Part shown: one piece after another, positions 8,762 to 19,253 of the stretch
Numbering within the stretch: position 1 is the stretch's first letter
How the letters are laid out: every line of letters begins with the position of its first letter
NCBI GenBank assembly: GCA_015501055.1
Contig: JADNYV010000273.1
Span: 1 to 47,551 of the forward strand
DNA: 47,551 nt
Reading direction: 5' to 3'
Source of the DNA: Mucidula mucida
Taxonomy: Eukaryota > Basidiomycota > Agaricomycetes > Agaricales > Physalacriaceae
Program-made: the position numbers and the translations under genes
Notes under the pieces: model-generated
What the model saw: only the letters and a program-made list of their open reading frames with translations
The model's database searches: none
Told to the model about the DNA's origin: nothing

Positions 8762-8830
8762 ACAACAAGGGGCCAGGTTACGAGCCGCTTAGTTGTGCAA
8801 CGAGTCTTTTGTCTCTATGCAAAGAATTCC
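8762..8830 (+). pseudogene. Fragment of K3-like kinase domain
   Basis: The segment reads GGGGCCAGGTTACGAG, then GCCGCTTAGTTGTG and GAGTCTTTTGTCTCT, matching in order the K3 kinase region that codes for GPGYEN...RLVVKL...SLLSLRHE (about 39540-39640 on the minus strand), with two internal deletions. It lies exactly where A1 ends, so it is junction material rather than a gene. Confidence 0.75.
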
Positions 8831-8850
8831 ATTTGGCAGCTACCAAGCCC

Positions 8851-8958
8851 TGGACCAACCACTGCTGTTGTGACGTTCTTTTGAAGGATTCCCAAACTGT
8901 TAGAGCTTGCACGTAATCCTCCGCGTCGCGGTTACGCCGGATGAAGAGTGATATATAA
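8851..8958 (+). repeat. Fragment of dispersed element E at the A1/A2 junction
   Basis: Its plus strand (CTGCTGTTGTGACGTTCTTTT then AGGATTCCCAAACTGTTAG, and GAGTGATATAT at the end) matches the minus strand of 31590-31780 and partly 38281-38320. It ends at the start of A2, just as another E fragment ends at the start of A1, which suggests that E was at the original insertion or breakpoint site. Confidence 0.7.
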
Positions 8959-9116
8959 GTGATTAGCAGTGATTCGCACGACGCGATATGTCAAGCGCTG
9001 ACTGCTGTTTCATAGGCGTAGCTGGGGCCGTGGGAGATGAGAGTGGAATATAGACGTATCTGACGCGGAAGGCAGCTTTTATACGATTTGGGCAGGTTGG
9101 TGGAACAATTCCAAGA
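8959..9116 (-). pseudogene. Remnant of beta-type small gene at the start of A2
   Basis: Matches 722-860 of A1 almost base for base: TATAAAA on the minus strand and the lost family start codon (ACG). It is shorter than the A1 remnant, because element E joins it earlier. Frame-wise it retains only the first-exon region. Confidence 0.6.
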
Positions 9117-9341
9117 CATTGGTACTCAGATGCTTGTGCTGTTCCGTTTATTCCCAATTGGAATATGTGGCATGGAGGGCGTAGCTCATAAGAAGGTTGT
9201 GGATGTTGGTTACACAGAATACAGAGATATATAGTACCTGCGTACGCTGTCAGACAATAGATGTATGAAATGTAAGAAAATACGTACGAGATAGCAAGAC
9301 ACAAAGCAGATGGATGACATTATGTACGTTCGACAGCAGCC

Positions 9342-9886
9342 TCAAACGTCGTCTCTCATGATAGCGTAAAATTCTTGTTCGCTGATCTCTCCGTCTTGGT
9401 CCAGGTCAACTGTCAACGACGTGAGCCTACGCCTGCTACGGAGAAAGGGAAGGAACGCACAGCTCGTCGTCCTTAGCCGGTCGCCAATCTCCTTCGCGAC
9501 GCGACGTAAATTGCGCAGGCTGATCTTTCCGGTATGGTCGTCGTCAAAAAGTCGAAAAGCGCGTTGCAGGTCCTCGAGGGGATCACGCTCGAGCAGCTTT
9601 TCGCTCACTTTTTCGCGTAAATTCACTGGCGGCGATAAAGAGCAAAAACACGCACTGGTTCTCGCGAAAGCCTCGAACTCCATCAAGCCATGACCCGTCT
9701 TGTCGCTTTAGCACCTCTGCCTTGTTCAGGTCGAAGCCAAGGGCGCGGATAGTCGATGCAGCCATCCTTGTCCGTGTCGAACAGCTCAAACGCCTCTTTG
9801 ATTTCCTGCTTCTGCTCGTCCGAAATCTCTGGGCGGCTATGCGTGCGCCGTTTCGCCTTCTAGGCAGCTGCCGAGGATCCGTACAT
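9342..9886 (-). pseudogene. Centrin pseudogene, array copy 2
   Basis: Same exon order as the intact gene at 30204. It shares with copies 1 and 3 the TAG at codon 9 (9860-9862) and the 20-bp deletion near 9748. It shares with copy 3 only a 14-bp deletion near 9704 and a strongly different first intron. Its own lesion is a deletion near 9415 that removes the intron-2 acceptor and the start of the last exon (the part coding QAMIDEF). The EF-hand 4 loop ([12 protein letters not shown]) is still readable. It is the most damaged of the three copies. Confidence 0.93.
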
Positions 9887-10087
9887 CGAATGCTAATGGG
9901 TACGGGCGCGTCATTGTCGTGACGGTAGGTGGAGGATGATTGGGTGCAGATGCTGGTGTGGATAGAAGAGAGGCTTGCCTAGGGTTAGGGCTTTGGTAGT
10001 CACCACGTGAAGCGAGTTACGCTCCTCCGTCTACTAGAAGGAAGAACTGTCTTCCTTCATCTCATGGTGTCTGCGTCATAAGACTAC

Positions 10088-10422
10088 CTTCCGTCGTGTT
10101 CAGCGGTAATATAATGTCCCTATGATTCCGTTTCGCCCTGGGCTCCAACCTGTCTGAGGGAACCAATCAGTCTCCTGTCGGAAGAGTTATCAACAACATA
10201 CTGTAGCACGCTCTGCACCCGATTCTGTTGGACGACGACGTTTAGTAGGCGGCTCTGGAGGCAGATGGTCAGCGCTACGCTTCAACGAGGTCGACAACTC
10301 GGAGCTTCGAATCATGTTGCCGCAATCGAATAGGATAACGGAGACGTCGAAGCGGACAGCTTTAATCCACGCCTACGGACAATAAGCCTGCATAATAATG
10401 AACACGATAGAAGGATCACCCA
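10088..10422 (-). pseudogene. Internally deleted FunK1-like kinase remnant, array copy 2
   Basis: Same three-piece fusion of K3 sequence as at 1913-2239. It keeps a few more bases of K3 (GTTGCCGCAATCG) at the second junction than copy 1, so copy 1 has a secondary deletion. The catalytic domain is absent. Confidence 0.83.
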
Positions 10423-10486
10423 TTGTTCCGCTCTGCAGAAGACATAACTTCAAAGTGCCCCACAGCTGGAGGAGGCGCACCTTTAC

Positions 10487-11300
10487 TCAAACATCACTCT
10501 TCTCGTCGTATCCTAGTCCATGCCAACGAGGAGGGCCATGTCCGACACGACTAGGATAGGGCTTCGTCAGCGAGCTCGTCAACAAGAAGCCTGTAGACGT
10601 ACCAGGACTGGCGAGCACGAACAACGACATGGCCGGAATAGCCAAAGTCGTACCTTCGTCGCCGTCTAACTGTTCCACCGGCACGAAGCCAAATGGGACA
10701 AGGGACGCGTCGCGAAGACAACGTCCCACACAACGCCGGCGACGTCCAATACATTCCCGAGGTCTGTAAGAATCGTTAGCCACCGTCTGGAGAAAGGCAA
10801 GAAGAGGACGACGTACGGTGTGTAGTAACAGAGGCGGGAGTGCCATAACTACGGTGAATATGATGAGCGGTTGGGTAGGAGACGCAAAGAGGAAGACTTA
10901 CCTCCTCAGTAAGAGCAAGTCGATGTCTAAGGAAAGGGTGGCGAGTCAGTAGTGCTTATGGACAGCGTGAACAACGACTCACAGAGCAGCGCGTTGATCC
11001 CCCAAGGATGGCTGTCCAAGTCGTCAGCAAGCTCCTCGAAAACAAGGCAAAGAAATTGACGTACCAGAGAGAGGCCAAAGACGGTGGGCTCCCACAAGGA
11101 AATTGGTGATGATGGTGGGAGGAAGAAACACCGGGTTTCCATCAACGGCGGTCACCTCCTAAACGTGTTGCGATGTCCGGGACATACGATGAGCGGGAGC
11201 AGCGAGGAGGGTATCTTCGAGACCATGAGACGAGGAGCAACGTATATAAGGAAGGAATATCACGAACCGGGAGAAGAGAGGAAGGAAGGTGGATGATGAT
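10487..11300 (-). other. X2 region, array copy 2
   Basis: Equivalent to 2303-3110, with the same TATATA, candidate introns and 119-codon frame (one Glu to Asp and one Arg to Pro change against copy 1). A 6-bp insertion (GGTGGA) near 11287 distinguishes it. Product unknown. Confidence 0.25.
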
Positions 11301-12280
11301 TCCAGATAAGTTCCATCGCCTTTTAACGAATTCTGCATAGCTACGTACATCTAATAAGATGTACATCAATGCGGGCGATCGAGGCCGCGACACACGGACA
11401 TTTGATTGGGGGAAGATCTGTGCAGATTCGGGCGCAAATTGCGCCGCCACATATTTCGCTTAGTGACGCGTAACCGCCCTGACGCTTACAGGAAAGGAAC
11501 AGGAGGTAGAAAGAGAGAGAAGAAGACTCCAACACGAATGGTGAACCCAAATCGAATGAAAGTTACCTTGACCCGTAGAATGGACTGTGGCGTGTATCCC
11601 GTTCTTCGAATCAAAGTTCCAGTGCCCAGAGCGTTAGGATTAACATCACGACATGTCCCTGAGAATCTGATGGGAGTCAGTCAGCGGCGTCTGGACTCGG
11701 GGATAGTGAAAACTTACGGACACGTCTTTTCACTGCAACGCTTTGCGTTGCTAATTGCTTTGCTCTGGGCGCGGAGAAGATAGCCCGTAGCGATATATCA
11801 GCATATGATATCAGTCAGCATGAAATGAAGCCGTTGAAACGCGGAAAAGGTACGAACCTTGTGTGCATTCTGTTGACAGAACATGCTAACGTTGGAACGA
11901 ATGCGTTCGCGGGTGTACTGACATCTGCAGGCAGTATATTTAGACCAAATAAATTTATCCCAGTTGTAAAGTCGACCAAAATGACATGGCAAACGACTTT
12001 TAGCCAAAACTGTCAGAGGGACGGAGGCAGGCATCATTTCCCCACATCCGATGTCGGGCAAGATAAGATTCCAACAGCCCCGGAGACGTCACAGGGCCCA
12101 GATATCCTCGTGTCATCGATGTGCAGGGTCCTCACCGCATCCCAGAGGCTCTTTCGCGAAACGCCACTCACCGCACGCGTTCTCCGCCTTCACGACCGTC
12201 GGAATCTGACGTACCTACTCCTATCAAGAGTCTCAGGGAAATTCAGGACAGCCAGAGTAACGAGAGAGTAGGAAAGCAGG

Positions 12281-12356
12281 AAAGCGCGTTAGTGTAACCA
12301 CTGTGAACTCGGACATGTGGTGGTTCGAGTTCAAGTGATACCGATCACTTGGGGTT
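12281..12356 (+). ncRNA. tRNA-like pol III promoter elements, array copy 2
   Basis: Box A-like TAGTGTAACCA at 12290-12300 and box B-like GGTTCGAGTTC at 12322-12332, followed by the same AAGTGAT/ATCACTT hairpin as in copy 1. Identical to copy 1 over the boxes. Confidence 0.3.
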
Positions 12357-12944
12357 GTCATACCCGTATGGCACCATTCAATAACAATCTTTCGGCCCTA
12401 GTTCCGAGTCGATTGGACATCTGGAACACTGGGAGGATGTGGGTTATCCGCGCTTAGGGCGGAGCGAATATCCATCTGCGAATACGCGATATCGACATTG
12501 TGACCCAACAGATATCATCTCCAGGGTGCTATGCATTGGTTACAGTCGTTTATTGGGACGTCTGATTGCGTCGTTGAGTCATGTTGGATTTGGATGTTTC
12601 GGCGATATGTACTTCTCCGTAAGTGTCAGTAGGTGGGATATGTTCATGTATGTGTTTCTGTCAGACTTTGGGTGTTTACCATGATATAGTCCTATCTCAA
12701 ACTAATCTCTCAAGTGTATTTTTTGCTCTGTAGACACTCTCGAGAGTGCTCAATTGTCAATATACACATTTTGGATGTACAGCAAAGTAATACATTTTAC
12801 CACTACGGTACAGATTTGGCGTTAAGACGGTCTGAGAAGAAAGAGCAAAAAGCGGATTCGATTAGGCGTATCTACGACAGGACTACATGACTACGTATAG
12901 GCTACAATACTACTCTCTATCACATCCTACTGTGGCGGTACTTT

Positions 12945-15792
12945 CTATTCTAATTCCATCTCGTTGAATGTGCCAGGCTGCGTCCCGGAATCGCTCGCCC
13001 CTTCCAAAGCGAAAGCAGCTGGAAGCGACTGTGCATCGCCGTGGATACAAAACGGCCAAGTTAGCTTGGAAGATAATTATCACAATAACAAGGCACGTAC
13101 TTTCAAAGATGGCCCGTTGATAACATCGCCGTCGTCCCAACAGAGTCGAGCGTCCCAGGTGGCGTGTGGCGTAGCGAACCGTGCTGTCCCCCACAGTGAG
13201 TAACTCGTAGGGCGAGCGTAGCTGGCGATAGCGCCACTGCTCAGCGTAATTCAACTAGAGTTTCAGGCACTGAAATTCGTTGTTAGCGCAATAAGTGAAA
13301 TGATAGGAATAACGTACCATCGCCAGGACGTCCAAATGCGTGTGTAAGCCCGAGCTCCGTCAGATCTGAATCGCCATTAGCGGTTGATCGTTCAGCGCTG
13401 AAGCCGGCCCCCCTTGGATTTGGCAGGGCGTTGCTTGAGTCGAGGTCTGGAGTCGGCGTACTGGGAAAAGACGGGAGGTGAGAGCGCGTAATACGAAGCG
13501 TGAGATGCGAGTGCAGCGGCGATACCTGTGATTCCAAGAGAGTAGGCAGCCGTCAGTTCAGAAAGCAAGGTACGAAGACATAACGTACCCAAAAGACACA
13601 TTGGTAACAGACGCGTCCCAAAGCGTCCATTAAACCGACGTCCGTGAGTTCTAAATCGGGCTAAATGACACGAGGTTGCCAAGGCACGGTGCACAAGTAT
13701 AACTCCGTGAGGGATTCAGGCGGTCGAGCGAGAGCGTAGCGACTGGCGGGGCGAGAATTCGCGGAGGGTAGAAGATGACGGCGAGTCACCTATGTCAATG
13801 ACGCCTACAGCGCGTTAGTCGGGGGGAGAGGACGCGATAGTTGATGTGTGGCGTGGGCGGAACATCGTTCTTGAAACAGTGACAAGTTGGGCGAGACAAG
13901 CGATCCAGTGAGACAGCTGACGTGCACTGCATCCTGGTATAATGATTTAGCACTCAATTTCAGAGAGCAGAATAACGTACTTGCCAAGTTTACCGCGAAC
14001 ACGTCCTAATCCGACCATAAATCCGATAGCCGCAAGATCCAGATCGCCATCAGCGGCGGATAGTCACCGTACGAGTCGAATGATGCAAAGATTTGATGGC
14101 AATACAGGGAGGGCCTACGGAAAACGGGTGAGAGGTGAAGAAGAAATTGAAATCAAACATTTGCACCGTTTGCGCCCGAAAAAAAGCCGGGCCGGCGAGG
14201 CCAATACACGCTGGAGTTGTCAGAGATGGCATGTTCGTGAGCCACCGCAGTTTCGTTCACGATTGATTTCTTCCAGAGGCGGCGAAGCCGCCTCACGTTT
14301 TCTAGAGGGACTTGTGAGATGAGAGCTTGGTCGAATCAGAGCGAATGACGCACCGTTCCAGCGCCCGAATCAATGATCTATCGAAAGGATCAATCCAGAG
14401 CTCAAATCGAATCAGAACACGCACCCTTTTCGCCTGGACCAAAAGCCGGTCCGGCGAGGACAGCCATGCTGATAAACCGCAGCACGACGTTGTTTGCATG
14501 GCTTGAAGTGCCAGTATTGGGGTGGTGAAGCCACCGCCGCCACTTTGAACGCACTGTATGCTGCGAATCAACTTGAAATCAAAACGCCAAGAGAGGACGA
14601 CTCACGGATTTGAATGAAATATCTAACGTTGAGCTAGGACTAAACCAGACCCGAAAAAGACGAAAAAATGAAGAGAAAACACGCTTTTTGCCTGGAATCC
14701 AAGCCTGGCCGGCGAGGCCATCCACGCTGCAGCCTGCTGTAATTCCCATGATGCCGTTCGTCGCGTCTTGAAAGGCTGAAGAAAGATGAATCGTTGACAG
14801 TTCTGGAGGCGCCTGAGGCGCCGACGCGTTGTATCGAATACTTGACATTCTTGAGGCTAGAGGACGTGACGGGATGAAGCAAACCGTCAAGTTGCCGATC
14901 CGGATCAAGTTGATCGATGTTCCTGCCTCTTGCCATGACATCGTGCCTCAATGTCTCCTTCAGTTGACCCTTATCGCGCTGGACCTGTTGATGATTAATG
15001 GTCTCCATAGGTCTCCTGCTCCGGTCTTCTGGTACGACGCCAAATGGGATAACGTACCTCCGCCTGTCTGCTCCATCTCCTGCTCCCGCCAATCTGAACC
15101 CGGTTCTTGAGGATTTGAGCGTCTCACACATCGTGTGCCCTGCTCTGACGACGGGTAATCGTGAAAGTCGTGGAGGATTTCAACACGCACCTTCTCTCTG
15201 TCTGCTCCCTATTTTGACCCCGAATCTGGACTACCCGAGCTGGTAAAACTCTACGGATGATGAGAACCCGTCTCGAGGACTTCACGCACCTTTTCGACTT
15301 CCCGCCATTCTGACCATGGTTCTCGAAGAATTGAGCCGGAGCCGGTTTCTGGCGAACGTCAGCGTAAGTCTTAGCAAGTTGTTTATTTCGCTTACCTTCT
15401 CTGCTCTATACCTACTTGACGTCGGCCGCAAAGACTGCATGTTGTACACGCCTTTCCTGACGTCCGGCAATTCTAACCCCGGTTCTCGACGAAGTGAGCG
15501 GGTCTCGCGGTTTCTGGATTTCGACAACGTCGTCCGAGTCGCTCTTTGCTTACCTTCTCTCCGTCGTCCGCGAAGACTGTCCTGACACAATGAATCTTCA
15601 GTAGACGAGCAAGAGGTAGGGGAGAACGAGCTCACCGGGATAATTTTGCCGTGAAGGTGATGGTAAGTGGGAGAGTTCGAATGAGGTTACGCAGAGATTG
15701 AATTCAGGTCCCTGTCGGAGCAATATTGAGCGTTCTCTGGGCGCCCGATCGTTGCCTTGGATAAAGCTTGATTCAGGTCCCCGTGTGGACAT
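12945..15792 (-). other. X1 locus: putative intron-rich gene with repeated exons, array copy 2
   Basis: Best copy for a model because the N-terminal frame is intact. The start MSTRGPESSFIQGND (ATG at 15790-15792) runs to NYPG. A 54-nt intron follows (GTGAGC donor, CTACTGA branch-like site, GTCAG acceptor), then an exon reading GQSSRTTER. Next comes the tandem repeat of CAG-TCTTYGCGG exons and of NRETRSLRREPGLELPDVRK-type exons. The helix QLKETLRHDVMARGRN and the GLAG pieces (for example VDGLAGQAWIPGKK) follow, then the three DLxxxGLxxAxGR exons and the terminal exon ending SEMELE. An in-frame 27-bp deletion shortens the ALVDVPSDG exon relative to copy 1. No known domain is recognised; the product might be soluble. 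A model with all phases consistent could not be completed by eye. Confidence 0.38.
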
Positions 15793-16045
15793 CCTTCTGT
15801 GGCGCACTCGTCAGCAGGTAAATTCGCTTTCTGTACTAGCTTCAAGTACTGATTTACCAGTGTGTAGACATCATCTCGAGCTATTCAAGTACGAATAATA
15901 GAGTCTATGTCCGTGTGCCGTCACCTTGTAATATTCGTCGCATCAGTAACGAATATCGATCATGCTAGCTATTACGAAGGGCGGCTAACGGCTTGCTCTT
16001 ATTCTTGGACTATAGGACTGTATATTTTGTCTAACACGATCAAAC

Positions 16046-16231
16046 ATGTCTCTTTCAAATCGTACTCACAGTCCGAGTCGAATGAAACCACAGGAGGATG
16101 AGGATTCAATGCGCCACACCTTTGTCATGTCATCGATATGTGATGCGACGGAGTGCCCAGAAATTCCCATCAGTAACAACGGTTCCAGACAACCGCCGCA
16201 TATATCAAACTCTAATGTCGACGAGGTATAA
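16046..16231 (+). CDS. Hypothetical 61-aa ORF, array copy 2
   Basis: Equivalent to 7855-8040, with Pro to Arg and Pro to Ser changes. Start and stop are conserved. Function unknown, and it may not be translated. Confidence 0.23.
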   Translation: MSLSNRTHSPSRMKPQEDEDSMRHTFVMSSICDATECPEIPISNNGSRQPPHISNSNVDEV

Positions 16232-16283
16232 AGACCACCAGAACTGCCGTGAATCTCGTTATCCTCCTTTTCTTCCCGCCATT

Positions 16284-16489
16284 ATGCTGTCACTATGCCC
16301 CATTGTACCGTGTTCTTGTCGTCGCCGTTCCTCTGGTTACTCGCCTCTGCCGCGACTCGCAAGCTTCAGTGCCACGACTTGTTGGGCAGCACGGTATGTC
16401 GCAGTGACTCGCATCGCTTCAGCTAACAGACCTCCCTAGTTTGTCCGTGTGTGCTGGGGCAAACACCATGGTGCAAGTGTCAGAAGTGA
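16284..16489 (+). pseudogene. Small cysteine-rich ORF, array copy 2 (frameshifted)
   Basis: The ATG, intron and C-x-C ... C-x-C exon correspond to 8093-8297. One extra base near 16309 (GTACCGTGTTC against GTATCTGTTC) shifts the frame inside the signal peptide and leads to an unrelated sequence ending SANRPP. Because A3 also has the extra base, it is not certain which length is ancestral. Confidence 0.35.
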
Positions 16490-16955
16490 TGCTTGTACTG
16501 CCCAGACGGGGACTGCGCGAGCCAGGTATGGTATGCTGGGCTCACCACCCGAACCGACCTTGCGCGCAGTTGGTGTTTAGCCTGGTATCCTGCCCGCCCT
16601 CCTTGGAGTAGCGAAAGCAGCACCCGAGACCCCCCTTTTTTTGCATCAGAGCGCGAGAGATTCAACGCTGCACTCGCCAGCCCCGTCCCTGGGTAACGGA
16701 CCTCTTTCGGTTTGAATCTCGCCCGAGAACCCCAACCGCCTTAGCAGGGCACCTTGACGGTATGAGCTACAACGTTAAAAACGCCCTTTAGCGAGGCGTG
16801 CCTCTACAATCAGTAGACTTGTCTCTCGCTTAGACTTTGGTAGTAAATACTTGCCGTTCCCGCCGTACACTAGTCAAATAACACATTGTTTTTGTCCACT
16901 TCTTGGAGTTCTGCGGGACTTGACGCGCTCTCAGTCCATCGTCAAGATCCCTTAG
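16490..16955. other. Near-invariant block at the end of unit A2
   Basis: Same block as 8298-8761. It ends at AAGATCCCTTA; from the next base the sequence is block B. No gene recognised. Confidence 0.5.
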
Positions 16956-17169
16956 TCGTCTTATGACAGCGCTCTGACGGCATGAACGGTGAGTAGCAGT
17001 CTACAGGACGGATCGAACGCACTGTAGTGCCGGGTCTTTAAGATCGTTCTCCCTAAGCAGAAGTCAGGATCACTTGTAGTCTTCCGAATGGAGAGGAGAG
17101 CACATACCATTCTTTGAGACTTTTGGCTCTCGCAACCGAGGAAGGCGATTGCTCCTGCGGAGGAGGCAT
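16956..17169 (-). pseudogene. Gamma member of small coiled-coil family, 3' truncated
   Basis: Exon 1 (17108-17169) reads MPPPQEQSPSSVARAKSLKE and ends in the first two bases of a Trp codon at a GTATGT donor. Exon 2 continues ENDLKDPALQ. The alpha member has the same intron at the same phase and a homologous SSVARAKTLAEW...KDPAL. The gene is cut at the junction with unit A2 (16955), so the coiled-coil exons are absent. The TATA position of alpha reads AAATAGCAA here, so the promoter looks weakened. Confidence 0.6.
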
Positions 17170-17461
17170 GGGAGATGATAGTTCAACGTAGAAGGCAGCC
17201 ATTGCTATTTGGGTTCTCGGTGGTTGGTGAAAGAGCGATGATTCAGATTCGAGACATTAGGTACTGGGATTGTTGAATGCATGTTCCAAGTCTACAAGAC
17301 CAGCAAAAGCTGGCTGAAGTCACAAGCATTGCCGTTGATGAGCTCAGAGGCGATCGCCACAGACGTTAGTCGGGTTCCCTACAGCCAAATCGCGACTGGC
17401 GAGCATGATGAAAGCAGAGGAAATAAAGGCACTCGGGCCGGACAGCACGCCTCATCGACGT

Positions 17462-18290
17462 TTACAACGCGTACTCATACTGTTTCCGAAGCGGCCTCGT
17501 TACCCTTTCAACAACGCCGTAGCCAAGCGTGCACGCCCTTTCGACAACGCCGACGCCAAGTGTGCACACCCTTTCTGTAACCATTTTAGCAACACCGCCC
17601 CAAGCGTACACAGCCTTTTTGTATGAGTGAGTGATTAATTTGCCAAACAAGAGCAATAAGGTAATTGAACGTACCAAACAATGACCCCGACTGCACTGAG
17701 ACCCTGCTTGTCAGTGAAGCATTAGCCTGAGGCAGAACCAAAGGCTTACTTGATTTTAAGATGGTCTTCTAGACGAGCACAACGGTCTTCGAGACGTGTA
17801 AGTTGAGCTTTCAGCTCATCCCTGTCAAAGCTTGTTTGGAATCTTTGAGTTGAAGAACTACTTAGATGCACACTCACCGGTCACTCTCCCACTGCTTGTG
17901 CTCCTTCCTCAGCTGCTCCACTGGCATGTTGAGACCTTGGCGATCCATAAGGACCTGGTCGATGATCATCGCTAACAATGGACTATCAAAACATTATGAC
18001 TGGGAATGGTCATAGAGCGCACACACTTACTCTAGGGGAGGCTGGTCCGCCGTCCTGCGGAGAAGGGCCCTAACAGTATAAATGATCAGCGGAGATTCAC
18101 CCGACGCGACATGTCAACGCTGACTGCTGTTTTATACGCGTAGCTGGGGCCATGGGAGATGAGAGTGGAATATAGAGAGCAACGTATCTGACGCGGAAGG
18201 CAGCCGTTATACGATTTGGGCAGTCCTCGGTGGTCGTGGAAGAAGAGACTTTAGGGGTTACTACCTTCTTGATTCAGAAGAAGAAGAAGA
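17462..18290 (-). pseudogene. Beta member of small coiled-coil family, with 11-aa repeats
   Basis: Minus strand: promoter and MAPATRIKQQSAL first exon near 18150, then an early stop or an unresolved splice. Well-formed coiled-coil exons follow: MIIDQVLMDRQGLNMPVEQL, EHKQWESDR, and DELKAQLTRLEDRCARLEDH after an intron, then GLSAVGVIVW. The last two exons line up with LMMLIKNQ and GVFMTMFTK of alpha. Farther on (17500-17625) a 33-bp tandem repeat codes ERVCTLGVGVV and ERACTLGYGVV. The N-terminal exons do not join in frame, so this member may be dead; the coiled-coil half looks intact. Function unknown. Confidence 0.45.
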
Positions 18291-18660
18291 AGAATTACAT
18301 CCCAGTGATTGCCGCTTCAATCACCGAGTTCTGCACCACATGTGTGCCCAGTCACACGCTGCAGAGCACCACGGCCGTTGACGGTTTGAGCGCCACTTGC
18401 GAATTTCGCGCCTCGGGACCGTGGTGGGTTTGGAACACTGGCCCTGTCACGGAGACCAGCATCCACTTACGGGCAACCATTGCTCCATGCCCCGGAGAGC
18501 ACAAAGCAAGGCACTTCAAGGGCTCAACAGCAAACAAAGTTACAGCCCAAGATACATTTACACGTCCCGTCGTGAATACTATCATCACCGTCAGCAATAC
18601 CGGTGTCCTTAAACAACGTCCACATGCTTTTAGTTCATGAGCATTCCATCCGAAACAGAA
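18291..18660. other. Stretch between alpha and beta modules, open on both strands
   Basis: An (AAG)5 microsatellite at about 18279-18294 is followed by about 340 bp that is open on both strands (plus-strand frame 18230-18640 of 136 codons; minus-strand frame 18352-18597 of 81 codons). Neither product is recognised. This part has no counterpart in the modules of A1 or A2, so it may be an insertion into the beta promoter region. It is identical in the second copy apart from one base. Confidence 0.3.
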
Positions 18661-18674
18661 GTCAAGACACGTAC

Positions 18675-19188
18675 TTCGTGAACATGGTCATGAAGACGCC
18701 TTGCCTGTCGAAGCATTAGCCTTCGAAACTAGTGGTAAGCATACAGACACTTACTGGTTCTTGATGAGCATCATAAGGATTTCGCGGCGGTCCTCTCGAT
18801 CCTTTTGGCGGTCCTCTCGATCCCGTTGCCGGTCCACGCGATCCTCCTTCATCTCGGTTATCAGTTGCGCTGTGGCCTTCCTACTGACGTGTCATTTTTA
18901 CACTCTGGTGATGGAGCGCAGACACTTACTCGATAGCCGCTCGCCCGTACAGGCCTTAAAGGAGTGCTCTGGAAGGATGGACAGTGATTAGCATTCTGCA
19001 CTGGATGCGAGATAACGCACCTCAACGCGGGGTCTTTCATTTTCTCTTCCCTATGAAGAGTCAGGATCACTCGTAGTGTTCCGTTTAGAGAGCACATACC
19101 ACTCCGCCAAGGTCTTTGCTCGAGCAACTGACGACGTCTCGGACGTTGAAGTAGGAGAGTGCACTTGCGGAGGCGTCGTTGGGGCCAT
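18675..19188 (-). CDS. Alpha member of small coiled-coil family (unknown function)
   Basis: Exon 1 (19100-19188) starts MAPTTPPQVHSPTSTSETSS and continues VARAKTLAE, ending in a split Trp codon at GTATGT. Exon 2 (19021-19050) gives EEKMKDPALR before a GTGCGT donor. Later exons give ERLS/GRAAIEKATAQLITEM and then a charged helix with three RxREDRQ-type repeats, LMMLIKNQ (GTAAGT donor) and GVFMTMFTK (GTACGT donor near 18675). The ATG was chosen because a TATAAAA lies 59 bp upstream, and an earlier in-frame ATG lies only a few bases after the TATA box. One splice around 18950-18975 could not be resolved in frame. A likely coiled-coil protein of about 110-130 aa, localisation unknown. Confidence 0.45.
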
Positions 19189-19246
19189 GTGAGATGAGAG
19201 TTGAACGTAGAGAACAACGTATCTAACACGGATGGCAGCCATCGGC

Positions 19247-19253
19247 TTTTATA
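19247..19253 (-). promoter_or_regulatory. TATA box of the alpha small gene
   Basis: TATAAAA on the minus strand, 59 bp before the chosen ATG. The surrounding CGAGGACT...CCAAATCTATAAAAG is kept in diverged form in the beta module (CCAAATCGTATAACG) and in the A1 and A2 remnants (CCAAATCGTATAAAAG), which supports a shared family promoter. Confidence 0.6.

Larger units (their letters stand above)
8959..16955. repeat. Array unit A2
   Basis: Second copy of the long unit, with the same gene order as A1. Left of about 10.9 kb it is closest to A1 in places; from about 12.2 kb to its end it is nearly identical to A3 (shared 27-bp deletion at about 13148, shared 14-bp deletion in the centrin copy). It is followed directly by block B. 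Confidence 0.9.
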
